Positions 26,288 to 35,847 of a stretch of 64,000 bases of DNA are shown piece by piece. The first letter of the stretch is position 1; each line of letters starts with the position of its first letter. The notes below the pieces were generated by a model. It ran no database searches. It worked only from the letters and a program-made list of their open reading frames with translations, and had not been told where the DNA came from. Source of the stretch: Paenibacillus sp. D2_2 (GTDB lineage: Bacteria > Bacillota > Bacilli > Paenibacillales > Paenibacillaceae); the NCBI RefSeq assembly GCF_031199965.1, contig NZ_CP133605.1, forward strand, positions 1,892,501 to 1,956,500. Reading direction: 5' to 3'. Made by a program: the position numbers and the translations under genes.

Positions 26288-27121
26288 ATGGAATTTACGA
26301 AAATGCATGGCCTTGGTAACGATTTTCTGGTGTTCTATGGTGAGAAGGAATTACCGCAGAATGTCTCGGATTTGGCTATAAAATGGTGCAATCGGTATTT
26401 CGGTGTGGGAGCGGACGGTCTGGTGTTTATTTTGCCATCTGATCGAGCTGACTTTAAGATGAGAATTATTAACTCCGACGGTACAGAGGCTGAACAATGT
26501 GGGAATGCGATCCGCTGCGTTTCTAAATACGTCTATGAAGCAGGGCATACAGAAAAGCAGCGGATGACGTTTGAGACGCTTGGCGCCGGCGTCCAGGAAG
26601 TCCATCTTCAGGTGGAGAATGGAGCTGTGAAAAACGTCCGGGTCGATATGGGTGAACCGATTCTGGAGGGAGTAAGAATCCCCACAACGCTGGAAAGTGA
26701 ACCTATTGTAGCCTATCCGATTGAAAGTGATGGGCAGCGATTCAGCTTCACAGCGGTATCGATGGGTAATCCCCATTGCATTATTTATGTGGATGATGCG
26801 CCGCATTTTGAACTGGAGAAGTGGGGGCCGCAGTTTGAAGTACATCCTTACTTTCCAAGGAAGACGAATGTGGAATTCGCGACCGTTACCTCGCCTGAAC
26901 GGATTGAGATGAGAGTATGGGAGCGTGGAGCGGGTCCAACACTAGCCTGCGGAAGCGGCGCATGTGCCACTTTAGTATCCTCCGTATTGAACGGGTACAC
27001 GCAGCGTAAGGCCTGGGTCGGTTTGAAGGGCGGCGATCTCTATATTGAATGGAACCCTAGCGACAACCATGTGTATATGACTGGTCCGGCGGTGATCGTA
27101 TATCAGGGTGTAATTGAATGA
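26288..27121 (+). CDS. dapF: Diaminopimelate epimerase
   Basis: The product has 277 residues. DapF interconverts LL- and meso-diaminopimelate for lysine and peptidoglycan synthesis. It starts MEFTKMHGLGNDFLV. The first catalytic Cys is in EAEQCGNAIRCVSKY and the second in LACGSGACATLV; both belong to the duplicated half-domains typical of this PLP-independent epimerase. FTAVSMGNPHCIIYVDD is the third family signature. The start ATG 26288 lies behind AGGGAGTGGGGTTCAA. It stands as a single gene between the Ca2+ ATPase and a strong terminator. Confidence 0.95.
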   Translation: MEFTKMHGLGNDFLVFYGEKELPQNVSDLAIKWCNRYFGVGADGLVFILPSDRADFKMRIINSDGTEAEQCGNAIRCVSKYVYEAGHTEKQRMTFETLGAGVQEVHLQVENGAVKNVRVDMGEPILEGVRIPTTLESEPIVAYPIESDGQRFSFTAVSMGNPHCIIYVDDAPHFELEKWGPQFEVHPYFPRKTNVEFATVTSPERIEMRVWERGAGPTLACGSGACATLVSSVLNGYTQRKAWVGLKGGDLYIEWNPSDNHVYMTGPAVIVYQGVIE

Positions 27122-27131
27122 TAATATGTGC

Positions 27132-27155
27132 AAAAAGGCCTAAGGGCCTTTTTCT
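27132..27155 (+). terminator. Rho-independent terminator after dapF
   Basis: AAAAAGGCC and GGCCTTTTT form a compact hairpin whose right arm runs into the T tract. Confidence 0.85.
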
Positions 27156-27343
27156 ATTTAAAGTATTTTAGCAGTAGATCTATCTCTCGCTTTATTGCTA
27201 TAAGAGAAATATAACGATAGAAAGTTCTATCAATTCCTTATCAATTGGCGGAAATTATGATAAATTAATATGAAACTAAGGCGAAAAGGTAGTCTCTATA
27301 CCGTTCAATTCGTACTATGATCATATATTAAGGAGGGGCTCAT

Positions 27344-29229
27344 ATGAGGCCTGATCTACGTCAAACGTGGCAAAATGAAGTTCTTATCGGCGATGGAGCT
27401 ATGGGTACCTACTTGCACCAATTGGGCTTTTCCGTCGGCATATCTTATGAAGAGATGAATATAACTCGGCCTGAGGTGATTCAAGATGTACACCGCCGTT
27501 ATATTGATGCAGGTGCGAGATTAATAGAGACAAATACGTTCTCCGCGAATTTCTATAAATTGTCCAAGTTCGGTTTGGAAGGTCAAGTAGCTGACATTAA
27601 CCGTGCTGCCGCACGCATTGCTAGACAGGCTGCAGGCCCAAATGTTTTTGTTGCCGGTGGTGTTGGCACAATTCGAGGCGGCAAGCGAATAAATGTGACT
27701 GACCAGGAATTGGTCAAGTACTTCGAAGAGCAGATGTCCGCTCTACTGGCTGAGGATGTAGACGCGCTTATCTTGGAGACTTTCTACGATTTAAAAGAGA
27801 TGCGTATAGCGCTCGGACGAGCCCGTCATCTGACGAGCTTGCCGGTCATTTGCCAGTTCGCGGTTGATCAATTAGGCAGAACATTAGATGGCTACACCAT
27901 TGAGGAAGCCTTTGGTATTCTTCAGGGGAAGGGGCCGATGTGCTTGGCTTCAACTGTCATTCCGGACCAAAAGGCATTATGAGTGTCATGGAGAGACTGG
28001 ACGGACCTCTGGATATACCAATGTCCGTATTTCCGAACGCAGGTTTGGCGGATTACGTAGATGGAGAATATGTATATGGGGCCACTCCCGCATATTTTGG
28101 AGAATGTGCGGTAACATTTGCTGATTTGGGATCACGATTGATTGGCGGATGTTGCGGTACGACGCCGGAGCATATAGCTGCTACTGCTAGGGCGCTGGCT
28201 GAATATGTCCCTGCCTCACTTACAGAAGGACGCTCACTTCCAGCTGTACGTGAATCGATTCAGGTGCTTGAGCGTGAACAGGATAACGGAGGCTACCGTC
28301 TGACGGGCAATAATCCAAATATCGTTGAGTTGGTTAAAGAACGGCATACGGTTATCGTGGAGCTAGATCCCCCTCGCGATCTGGATACAAGCAAGTTCAT
28401 GGAGGGCGCAGCCGCTCTTAAAAAAGCAGGGATTGATGCTTTAACATTGGCGGACAATTCCCTGGCCGTAACAAGGATGAGTAATATGGCGCTCGGTTTG
28501 CGAGTACAATCTGAGCTCGGCCTAAGACCACTCATTCATATCGCCTGCCGCGATCGTAATCTGATCGGCACACAGTCGCATATGATGGGATTCGATGCCC
28601 TTGGTATCGATCATGTTCTAGCCGTGACTGGTGATCCGGCCCGCTTCGGGGACTTACCGGGAGCCAGCTCAGTTTACGATCTCACCTCGTTTGAGATTAT
28701 TCGTATGATCAAGCAATTAAATGAAGGGATCGCATTCTCGGGCAAACCGCTTAAGCATCGCGCCAACTTCGTGATCGGTGCTGCTTTTAACCCGAATGTG
28801 AAGCATCTGAACAAAGCCGTAGAGCGGCTTGAGAAGAAAATTGCTTCTGGTGCGGATTACATCATGACCCAGCCGGTCTATGATCCTGAACTGATCGTGG
28901 CAATCCGGGAAGCTACCGCGCATCTTGATATTCCGATCTTCCTCGGCATTATGCCTCTGGCAAGTGGTAAGAACGCCGAATACCTTCATAATGAGGTCCC
29001 GGGCATCACATTGTCTGAGACCGTCCGCAAGCGGATGGAGGGGCTTCAGGGAGCAGAAGGCCGTGCTATGGGCGTAGAGATTGCCAAGGAACTACTTGAT
29101 ACAGCAATGCAGCATTTTAATGGTATTTATTTAATGACTCCTTTTATGTTCTATGAAATGACAGTAGCTTTGACAAATTATGTCCATGAGAAGTCGATGC
29201 ATGGGGCTTCCCACTTGTCTCGTTCATAA
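27344..29229 (+). CDS. yitJ: Bifunctional homocysteine S-methyltransferase / 5,10-methylenetetrahydrofolate reductase, YitJ-type (frameshifted near 27933)
   Basis: After correction there are 628 residues, close to B. subtilis YitJ (612). The N-terminal domain is a homocysteine methyltransferase with GDGAMGTYLHQLG, TNTF and the zinc-binding GGCCGTTPEHI. The C-terminal 300 residues form the FAD-dependent MTHFR barrel (VELDPPRDLDTSK, HIACRDRNLIG, AVTGDPARFGD, TQPVYD). The protein would make methyl-tetrahydrofolate and methylate homocysteine to methionine. One G is missing in the G run at 27931-27934; repair gives GILQGKGADVLGFNCHSGPK. The start is ATG 27344 behind AAGGAGGGGCTCAT. I saw no SAM riboswitch in the 188-base leader between the dapF terminator and the start. 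Confidence 0.88.
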
Positions 29230-29264
29230 TTATCAATTACAATAGGGTAACGGATGTGATGTTC

Positions 29265-30152
29265 ATGTCTCACAGTATGACTGGGTACGGTGGTTCCGTC
29301 AGACATTATGGCGGTTATAACCTTCAATTTGAAATAAAATCTGTCAATCATCGGTATTCTGAGGTTGTACTTCGGATGCCCCGAGAGTGGACTTGCTACG
29401 AGGATAAGCTGCGGCGGATAGTACAGGAGCATGTGAAACGCGGCAGAATTGACGTGTTCATAAGCAAGGAACGGGATGATGACAGTTCCTTGCCTTTTGT
29501 ACTGAACCGTCCGGTTGTTGAGGCTTATATACGGGCGAATGAAGAGCTAAGGCAGCATTATGGTCTTGACTCTTCGCTTACCGCCAAGGATTTGCTCACA
29601 CTGCCGGATGCCGTTATTACTCCGGATCCATTAATGGACGGAACTGTGACGGACGAACAGTGGGAGACGGTTCTAATCGAAGGCCTTGAAGAAGCACTGG
29701 AAGGGCTTATCGCTATGCGTGAGCAAGAAGGGCTTCACTTGGTCTTTGATTTGGAACAGCGTCTATCCAGGTTGCAGGAGATCCACGCGGACATCGTCAG
29801 GTTGGCGCCAGAAGTAGTAATGGACTACCGTAATCGGCTCAAAGGGCGACTCGCCGAACTGTTGGAGGGGGCTTTTGATGAACAGAGATTCGCGATGGAG
29901 GTCGCCGTATTTGCGGATCGTTCCAATATCGACGAAGAACTAATTAGACTGAAGAGTCACTTCGAGCAGTGCCGCGGATTATTGCAATCGGAAAGGCCGG
30001 TTGGACGGAAGCTGGATTTTTTGATACAGGAAATGAACCGGGAGACGAATACGATTGGTTCAAAGGCTAATCACCTGGCTCTGGTCAACCATGTAGTCGA
30101 GATGAAAGCAGAACTAGAGAAAATTCGTGAACAAGCGGCCAATCTCGAATAG
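29265..30152 (+). CDS. yicC: YicC/YloC family endoribonuclease
   Basis: The product has about 295 residues. It starts MSHSMTGYGGSV, the family's invariant beginning, with FEIKSVNHRYSEVVLRMPRE following. It ends in the DUF1732 signature DFLIQEMNRETNTIGSKANH. The E. coli YicC protein is a metal-dependent endoribonuclease involved in small-RNA turnover. The reading frame opens at GTG 29256 and ATG 29259, but GGATGTGA placed before ATG 29265 gives the best start. It opens the ylo-type cluster and is followed 41 bases later by remA, exactly as yloC precedes remA in B. subtilis. Confidence 0.9.
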   Translation: MSHSMTGYGGSVRHYGGYNLQFEIKSVNHRYSEVVLRMPREWTCYEDKLRRIVQEHVKRGRIDVFISKERDDDSSLPFVLNRPVVEAYIRANEELRQHYGLDSSLTAKDLLTLPDAVITPDPLMDGTVTDEQWETVLIEGLEEALEGLIAMREQEGLHLVFDLEQRLSRLQEIHADIVRLAPEVVMDYRNRLKGRLAELLEGAFDEQRFAMEVAVFADRSNIDEELIRLKSHFEQCRGLLQSERPVGRKLDFLIQEMNRETNTIGSKANHLALVNHVVEMKAELEKIREQAANLE

Positions 30153-30193
30153 CGAGACTAAGAGTCAAGTAAATTAGGGGGAAAAACCTGGAT

Positions 30194-30454
30194 ATGGCAA
30201 TTAAACTTATTAACATTGGCTTTGGTAACATCGTATCAGCCAACCGAATCATTTCAATCGTGAGTCCTGAATCTGCGCCGATCAAGCGGATTATTCAGGA
30301 GGCAAGAGACCGCCACATGCTGATCGATGCGACCTATGGACGTCGCACGCGTGCGGTAATTATTACCGACAGCGATCATGTCATATTGTCAGCAGTGCAG
30401 CCGGAGACGGTTGCTCATCGCTTATCCACCAAAGATGATGACAACGACGAGTAA
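30194..30454 (+). CDS. remA: Extracellular matrix regulatory protein RemA
   Basis: The product has 86 residues, matching the RemA (DUF370) family. It starts [20 protein letters not shown] and contains [20 protein letters not shown]. In B. subtilis RemA binds DNA as ring-forming oligomers and activates biofilm matrix and osmoprotection operons. The C-terminus is acidic (TKDDDNDE). It lies between yicC and gmk, the conserved position. The start ATG 30194 is preceded by TTAGGGGGAAAAACCTGGAT. Confidence 0.95.
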   Translation: MAIKLINIGFGNIVSANRIISIVSPESAPIKRIIQEARDRHMLIDATYGRRTRAVIITDSDHVILSAVQPETVAHRLSTKDDDNDE

Positions 30455-30467
30455 AATGGAGAGAACT

Positions 30468-31051
30468 ATGGCTAAAGGGTTATTAATCGTATTATCAGGG
30501 CCGTCCGGTGTAGGCAAAGGGACGGTCTGCAATGAGTTGCGGGCACGTATGCCTGAACTTATTTATTCCGTATCTGCGACGACACGGCAACCGCGCCTGG
30601 GTGAAGAGAACGGGGTTAATTATTTTTTTAAGTCTCGTGAGCAATTTATAGAGATGATCGAGAAGGATCAGTTGCTTGAATATGCAGAATATGTAGGAAA
30701 TTATTACGGTACTCCACGTGATTTCGTCGAGGAGACGCTCGAGAGCGGCCGTGATATCATTCTTGAAATCGAGGTGCAGGGTGCGCTTAAGGTGAAGGAA
30801 AAGTTCCCACAGGGCGTGTTCGTATTTCTTCTTCCTCCTTCCTTGGATGAATTGAAGGACCGCATTCAGGGACGGGTACAGAGACTCAGGCGACGATCGA
30901 CCATCGGATGTCGGTTGCGGCTGATGAGATTGGACTGCTTGAACAATATGATTACGCCGTAGTCAATGATGAGATTGATCATGCCTGCAGAAGAATTGAG
31001 GCCATCATTGCGGCGGAGCATTGCAAAATAAGAAAAACTGCCAATGTTTAA
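30468..31051 (+). CDS. gmk: Guanylate kinase (frameshifted near 30876)
   Basis: GMP kinase makes GDP from GMP and ATP and is essential. The P-loop is [12 protein letters not shown] at the N-terminus. The GMP-binding residues lie in [20 protein letters not shown], and the segment [12 protein letters not shown] is the family signature. One G is missing in GACGGGTACAG at 30874-30876; repair gives [20 protein letters not shown] and extends the frame to TAA at 31049-31051, for 194 residues, close to the family norm. As an essential gene it is almost certainly intact in the organism. ATG 30468 follows GGAGAGAACT. It lies between remA and rpoZ. Confidence 0.92.
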
Positions 31052-31092
31052 CTTTTGGTAAATGACTCTAAATAGAAGAGGTGTGTTGTTTC

Positions 31093-31314
31093 ATGCTATA
31101 TCCATCCATAGATAAGATGCTAGGCATCGTTGGTAGTAAGTATTCCCTAGTTGTAGCTGCTTCTCGTAGAGCTAGACAGCTCAGAGAGGGCTCCAAGAGT
31201 GATCTGGAGCATCCAAGATCCCATAAACAAGTCGGTTTGGCTTTAGAGGAAATTTACGGCGGTTACGTCAAGCTTAAACCGGAAGTTGTACAACCGGAAA
31301 CAATCGAGAAATAG
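31093..31314 (+). CDS. rpoZ: RNA polymerase omega subunit
   Basis: The product has 73 residues. It starts MLYPSIDKMLGIVGSKYSLV and contains AASRRARQLREG, the Rpb6-like core shared by bacterial omega subunits. Omega assists assembly and stability of RNA polymerase. The preferred start is ATG 31093, behind AGAGGTGTG; GTG 31081 is in frame but lies in the Shine-Dalgarno region. It follows gmk and precedes coaBC, as in B. subtilis (yloH). A terminator follows. Confidence 0.93.
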   Translation: MLYPSIDKMLGIVGSKYSLVVAASRRARQLREGSKSDLEHPRSHKQVGLALEEIYGGYVKLKPEVVQPETIEK

Positions 31315-31346
31315 AATAGATCGACCTCGTGGTCATGTTGACTTTG

Positions 31347-31387
31347 AACAACCTCTTTAGATACAACCGCGAGGTTGTTATTTTTTT
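31347..31387 (+). terminator. Rho-independent terminator after rpoZ
   Basis: The perfect nine-base arms AACAACCTC and GAGGTTGTT are followed by ATTTTTTT. The left arm (TTTGAACAACCTCTT) is the end of the interspersed repeat family, so a repeat remnant may have supplied part of the terminator. Confidence 0.85.
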
Positions 31388-31476
31388 CTGCTCGTTTTGG
31401 TAAAGGCTGATTTCACGGATCTGTTGTAAAGGCAGGGAATTGACTTCGTGATAATGTGAAAGCGGGGGATTGGACG

Positions 31477-32697
31477 ATGTTAATCGGCAAAAAAATATTG
31501 CTTGGCGTTACAGGGGGGATCGCTGCGTTTAAAGCAGCTTCGCTATGCAGCAAGCTTGTGAAGGAGGGGGCGGAGGTTCGCGTCATCATGACCGAATCGG
31601 CAACGAAATTCATTAGCGAGCTGACATTGCAAGCCTTGTCCAAGAATGTGGTATATACCGACACCTTTGATGAGAAGAAGCCGGAGGCAATTGCACATAT
31701 AGAACTGGCTGATTGGGCAGATCTAGTTCTTGTCGCCCCGGCTACGGCCAATATGATCGGTAAAATGGCTGCGGGTATCGGAGACGATATGTTATCGACG
31801 ACTCTACTTGCTGTTACAGCACCGATTATGCTGGCCCCAGCAATGAATGTACATATGTACACCCATCCAGCTGTCGCTAGAAATATGGCAGAGCTGCAAT
31901 CACGCGGGGTTCATATGATTGAGCCGGGTGTCGGCTTGCTGGCCTGTGGATATACCGGCAAAGGGAGAATGGAGGAGCCTGAAGCGATTGTAGATGCGGT
32001 GAATCAATTCTTTTCGCGTCAGGCTACACGGGCTGAACTTCCACTTGCCGGCAAGCAGGTTGTCGTAACCGCAGGGGGAACGATCGAGCGCATTGATCCG
32101 GTTCGATATATTACGAATGACTCCTCAGGTAAGATGGGATTTGCCGTAGCTAAGGCTGCTCAGGAGCTTGGTGCTAATGTTACTCTTATCGTTGCCCGCA
32201 CACAGGTAGCTCCTCCAGTTAATATCAATACCGTACATGTAGAGTCAGCTATGGAGATGTATGAAGCTGTTGCTGCTGTGTGGCAGGACACGGATATTTT
32301 AGTGAAGGCGGCTGCCGTAGCAGATTATAGGCCGAAGAATCCAGCGCAGCATAAAATAAAAAAATCGGGTGACGATTTGCAATTGGAACTCATTAAAAAT
32401 ATTGATATTTTGCAGACAATGGGTCAGCAGAAGACGTCACAGTTCCTGATCGGATTTGCAGCCGAGACCGACAATCTGGAGCAGTACGCCATGGATAAGC
32501 TGCAACGTAAAAACTGTGATTTGCTGATAGCTAATGATGTAACTCAAGCAGGGGCGGGCTTTGGAATCGATACGAATATCGTGAATATCTATGATGCGCA
32601 AGGTCTGGTGGAATCTTTGCCTATGATGACAAAAGAGGAAGCTGGGCTCCGAATTATGGAACTGGCTGCGGAACGACTGGCGGGAGCCAGCAAATGA
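31477..32697 (+). CDS. coaBC: Bifunctional phosphopantothenoylcysteine decarboxylase / phosphopantothenate-cysteine ligase
   Basis: The product has 406 residues and carries out two steps of coenzyme A synthesis. The CoaC half starts KKILLGVTGGIAAFKAASL, with the active-site His in IEHIELADW-like sequence (here IAHIELADWADLVLVAPATA) and PAMNVHMY for FMN and substrate binding. The CoaB half begins near residue 190 with VVVTAGGTIERIDPVRYITN and SSGKMG, and contains VKAAAVADYRPKN. The frame is open from GTG 31456, but GGGGGATTGGACG before ATG 31477 supports that start. Its stop overlaps the priA start by four bases (ATGA), so the two are translationally coupled. Confidence 0.94.
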   Translation: MLIGKKILLGVTGGIAAFKAASLCSKLVKEGAEVRVIMTESATKFISELTLQALSKNVVYTDTFDEKKPEAIAHIELADWADLVLVAPATANMIGKMAAGIGDDMLSTTLLAVTAPIMLAPAMNVHMYTHPAVARNMAELQSRGVHMIEPGVGLLACGYTGKGRMEEPEAIVDAVNQFFSRQATRAELPLAGKQVVVTAGGTIERIDPVRYITNDSSGKMGFAVAKAAQELGANVTLIVARTQVAPPVNINTVHVESAMEMYEAVAAVWQDTDILVKAAAVADYRPKNPAQHKIKKSGDDLQLELIKNIDILQTMGQQKTSQFLIGFAAETDNLEQYAMDKLQRKNCDLLIANDVTQAGAGFGIDTNIVNIYDAQGLVESLPMMTKEEAGLRIMELAAERLAGASK

Positions 32698-35237
32698 ATT
32701 GCAAAATCGCCAGAGTAATTGTTGACGTTCCGAGCCGTGGTACGGATCGTCCCTTCGATTATATTATTCCAGATACGATGAAGGATTGGATCGAAATCGG
32801 TAGCCGAGTTGGCGTTCCATTCGGACACCGGACGGTACAGGGCTTCGTTATTGATCTCCGGCCTGATTCCGAGTTGAATTTCGCGCGTATGAAGCCGATT
32901 CAGGAACTGCTAGATCTAATGCCACCACTCCCACTTGATCTAGTCAAGCTGGCCGAGTGGATGAGCCATAGGTATGCTTGTAGTATGATCTCTGCGCTTC
33001 AGGCTATGATTCCTACAGCCCTTAAAGGTAAAGCGGAGAGATACATTCAACTCCATGAAGATTTAGATCATACGGATGCTGATCATGAGGACGAAGCTTT
33101 ATATGCGGCACCGCCACTGCTGACTGGTGAGGAAGAGCAGATCGTCGCTTACATTAGAGCGAATGGATCGGTTCTGATGACGATGACTCATCTGAATGCT
33201 CAGTTTCCTGGTCAAGGGGAGACGATCAAAGGCTTATTGCGGGCCGGTGTACTGACAGAGACTCAAATGATCAAGGATAAAGTCCGTAAAAAGACCGTCA
33301 AGACGGTAACAGCAACGGTAAGCGGGGAGCAGGCGGAAGCTGTACTCGCCTCCTTCAGCGCTCAAGCGCGCAGGCAGAAGGAGGTTCTGCAGTTTTTGCT
33401 TGAGGTAGGGATTACCATATCTCTCCAGGAACTGCTAACGACGCTAGGCGTTACGGCTGGAACGGTCAAGAAGCTTGCAGAGAAAGGCTTCGCGGTTATA
33501 GAGGACGCTGAGGTATTCCGTGATCCGTATCAGGATAGGCACTTCAAACGGACAGAACCGTTGCCGCGTACGCCGGAGCAAGAGTCTGTCTACAGAAAAG
33601 TAAGCGAAGTGCTGGATAATAGATCCTATGGCGCTTTTTTGTTGCATGGGATAACCGGAAGCGGTAAGACTGAGGTTTATATGCAGACGATTGAACGCTG
33701 CATATCATATGGCCGACAGGCCATTGTACTCGTGCCGGAAATCTCATTGACTCCGCAGATGGTAGAGCGTTTTAAGGGACGATTCGGTAATAAGGTTGCT
33801 GTTATGCACAGCCGCCTGTCAACCGGCGAGCGCTATGATGAGTGGCGGAAAATTAGAGAGGGACGTGTGCAGGTTGCAATCGGTGCCCGATCCGCAGTCT
33901 TCGCCCCTTTTTCCGATCTCGGATTAATAGTTATGGATGAGGAGCATGAGACCTCCTATAAGCAGGAAGAGACTCCTAAATATCATGCTCGGGACGTGGC
34001 AATCCGGCGAGCCAAGCATCATCATGCTGCTGTTATCCTTGGTTCGGCTACACCGTCACTGGAGAGCTACCACGCAGCCAGATCACTCGATAATGAGCAC
34101 TATACGCCTATGCTGCTGGAAATGAATGCACGTGCTTCAGGCAGCAAGCTGCCAGGTATACAGATTGTGGATATGCGGGAAGAATTGCGAGAAGGGAACC
34201 GCTCCATGTTCAGCCGACAGCTTCATGCTGGATTAGAGGCTAGACTTGAACGCGGTGAACAAAGTGTGTTGTTCCTGAACCGCCGCGGATTCTCGACATT
34301 TGTCATGTGCCGTACTTGCGGATATGTGGCCGGCTGTCCGGATTGTGATATATCACTGACCTATCATCAGAAGTCGAACAATTTACGTTGTCATTATTGC
34401 GGCTATGCCATCCCTGCACCTTCGGTATGTCCGGAGTGCGGGAGTGAGCATATCCGATATTTTGGAACTGGTACCCAGCGAGTTGAGACTGAACTGTCCA
34501 AGCTGTTTCCTGGGATTCGGGTTATTCGTATGGACGTAGATACGACGACTGAAAAGGGCTCACACGAGAAGTTGCTACAGGCTTTCCGAGAGAAGAAAGG
34601 CGATGTGCTGTTGGGAACGCAGATGGTAGCCAAGGGACTGGACTTTCCGGATGTTACGTTAGTGGGCGTTATTGCTGCGGATACTGCGCTTAATTTCCCG
34701 GATTTCCGGTCTGCGGAGAAGACTTTTCAGTTGCTGACGCAGGTGGCCGGCAGGGCGGGACGTCACCAGCTCCCGGGCGAGGTTGTGATCCAGACGTATA
34801 TACCAGATCACTATTCGATCGTACACGCCAGCTCACATGATTATAACTCGTTTGTACGCGAGGAGCTGCTGCACCGTAAAGCTCTTCATTATCCGCCATA
34901 TAGCCGCTTGATTCTTGTAACGCTGTCCCATGAGAAGCTACCGTTATTACTACGGATGGCCGAGAACTTCACAGCGAACTTGCGCGGCAAGGCCCAGCAG
35001 TTGGGATGGTTCGGCAATATGGATCGTTTTACGAGAGACGTCTTGGATATTCTCGGTCCTGTCGCCTCACCAATCCCGCGGATCAAGAACCGCTACAGAT
35101 TCCAATGCATGGTAAAGTACCGCGGTTCACTGGATGCGGCAGAACTGGTACGCAGTGTAGCTGAGACCATGCTGAATGATATGCGCGACTCATCATTTCA
35201 GATCAGTATTGATGTGGACCCGCAGATGTTGATGTAA
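32694..35237 (+). CDS. priA: Primosomal protein N' (replication restart helicase PriA)
   Basis: The product has 847 residues. PriA reloads the replicative helicase at repaired forks. The N-terminal 3'-DNA-binding domain has RPFDYIIPD and GSRVGVPFGHR. The helicase core carries Walker A GITGSGKTEVY, Walker B with VMDEEHETSYKQEETP, and the GSATPSLES motif III. Eight zinc-binding cysteines follow in pairs (CRTCGYVAGCPDCD and CHYCGY with CPECGS). The helicase C domain contains LLGTQMVAKGLDFPDVTLVG. It overlaps the coaBC stop and lies upstream of def. Confidence 0.95.
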   Translation: MNCKIARVIVDVPSRGTDRPFDYIIPDTMKDWIEIGSRVGVPFGHRTVQGFVIDLRPDSELNFARMKPIQELLDLMPPLPLDLVKLAEWMSHRYACSMISALQAMIPTALKGKAERYIQLHEDLDHTDADHEDEALYAAPPLLTGEEEQIVAYIRANGSVLMTMTHLNAQFPGQGETIKGLLRAGVLTETQMIKDKVRKKTVKTVTATVSGEQAEAVLASFSAQARRQKEVLQFLLEVGITISLQELLTTLGVTAGTVKKLAEKGFAVIEDAEVFRDPYQDRHFKRTEPLPRTPEQESVYRKVSEVLDNRSYGAFLLHGITGSGKTEVYMQTIERCISYGRQAIVLVPEISLTPQMVERFKGRFGNKVAVMHSRLSTGERYDEWRKIREGRVQVAIGARSAVFAPFSDLGLIVMDEEHETSYKQEETPKYHARDVAIRRAKHHHAAVILGSATPSLESYHAARSLDNEHYTPMLLEMNARASGSKLPGIQIVDMREELREGNRSMFSRQLHAGLEARLERGEQSVLFLNRRGFSTFVMCRTCGYVAGCPDCDISLTYHQKSNNLRCHYCGYAIPAPSVCPECGSEHIRYFGTGTQRVETELSKLFPGIRVIRMDVDTTTEKGSHEKLLQAFREKKGDVLLGTQMVAKGLDFPDVTLVGVIAADTALNFPDFRSAEKTFQLLTQVAGRAGRHQLPGEVVIQTYIPDHYSIVHASSHDYNSFVREELLHRKALHYPPYSRLILVTLSHEKLPLLLRMAENFTANLRGKAQQLGWFGNMDRFTRDVLDILGPVASPIPRIKNRYRFQCMVKYRGSLDAAELVRSVAETMLNDMRDSSFQISIDVDPQMLM

Positions 35238-35301
35238 CTGGACATTTATTTAGTTGAATTTTTGCAATTAAGTATTCGCGATAATTCTATTAATCAAAGA
35301 G

Positions 35302-35331
35302 GACTTTTTAACGACTTATAAAAGGATGGTG
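35302..35331 (+). repeat. Partial end of the interspersed repeat before def
   Basis: GAGGACTTTTTAACGACTTA resembles the right terminus of the repeat family (CGGACTTTTTGAACNACCTCTT). Only this end is recognisable, just upstream of the def ribosome binding site. Confidence 0.45.
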
Positions 35332-35338
35332 TGTTTAT

Positions 35339-35839
35339 ATGGCATTGCGGATTATTGTCCAAGAACCGGACGAAGTGCTACATCAGTTAGCTAAAGAAGT
35401 TAAGAAAATTACTCCGAACGTACAGAAATTACTGACCGATATGGCGGAGACAATGTATGATGCCGAGGGCGTTGGGCTTGCGGCACCGCAGGTTGGCATT
35501 CTGAAGCGAGTCATTGTCGTGGATGTAGGCGATGAGCATGGGTTGATTGAATTGATTAATCCCGAGATTGTCAGCAAAGAAGGAGAGCAGTTTGGACCTG
35601 AGGGCTGCTTGAGCATCCAGGGTTTACGTGGGGATGTGCGCCGGGCACAAACAGTAACGGTAAAAGGCCTCGACCGTAATGGTAATGAAGTAACTTATAC
35701 AGGATCTGATTTGCTCGCGAGAGCTTTCCAGCATGAAATTGACCATCTGAACGGTGTTCTATATACGGATGTTGCGGAGAGAGTATATGAAATTACTGAA
35801 ATTACTGAAATTACCCCTGAGGGTGAAGAAAAGGTGTGA
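35339..35839 (+). CDS. def: Peptide deformylase
   Basis: The product has 166 residues. The three catalytic motifs are present in order: GVGLAAPQVG, EGCLSIQG (metal-ligand Cys) and QHEIDHLNGV (two His ligands and the catalytic Glu). It removes the formyl group from N-terminal formyl-methionine of new proteins. The C-terminus contains EITEITEIT, from a tandem nine-base repeat (GAAATTACT) near 35790-35815, which is unusual but lies outside the catalytic core. ATG 35339 follows AAGGATGGTGTGTTTAT. It is directly coupled to fmt, the enzyme that adds the formyl group to the initiator tRNA. Confidence 0.95.
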   Translation: MALRIIVQEPDEVLHQLAKEVKKITPNVQKLLTDMAETMYDAEGVGLAAPQVGILKRVIVVDVGDEHGLIELINPEIVSKEGEQFGPEGCLSIQGLRGDVRRAQTVTVKGLDRNGNEVTYTGSDLLARAFQHEIDHLNGVLYTDVAERVYEITEITEITPEGEEKV

Positions 35840-35847
35840 AGGATAGG

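Noticed and set aside
27122-27343. Possible SAM riboswitch before the yitJ-type gene
   Set aside because: Many Firmicute yitJ genes carry an S-box, but I could not find its conserved core (such as AGAGGTGGAGGGA) or a following terminator in this leader.
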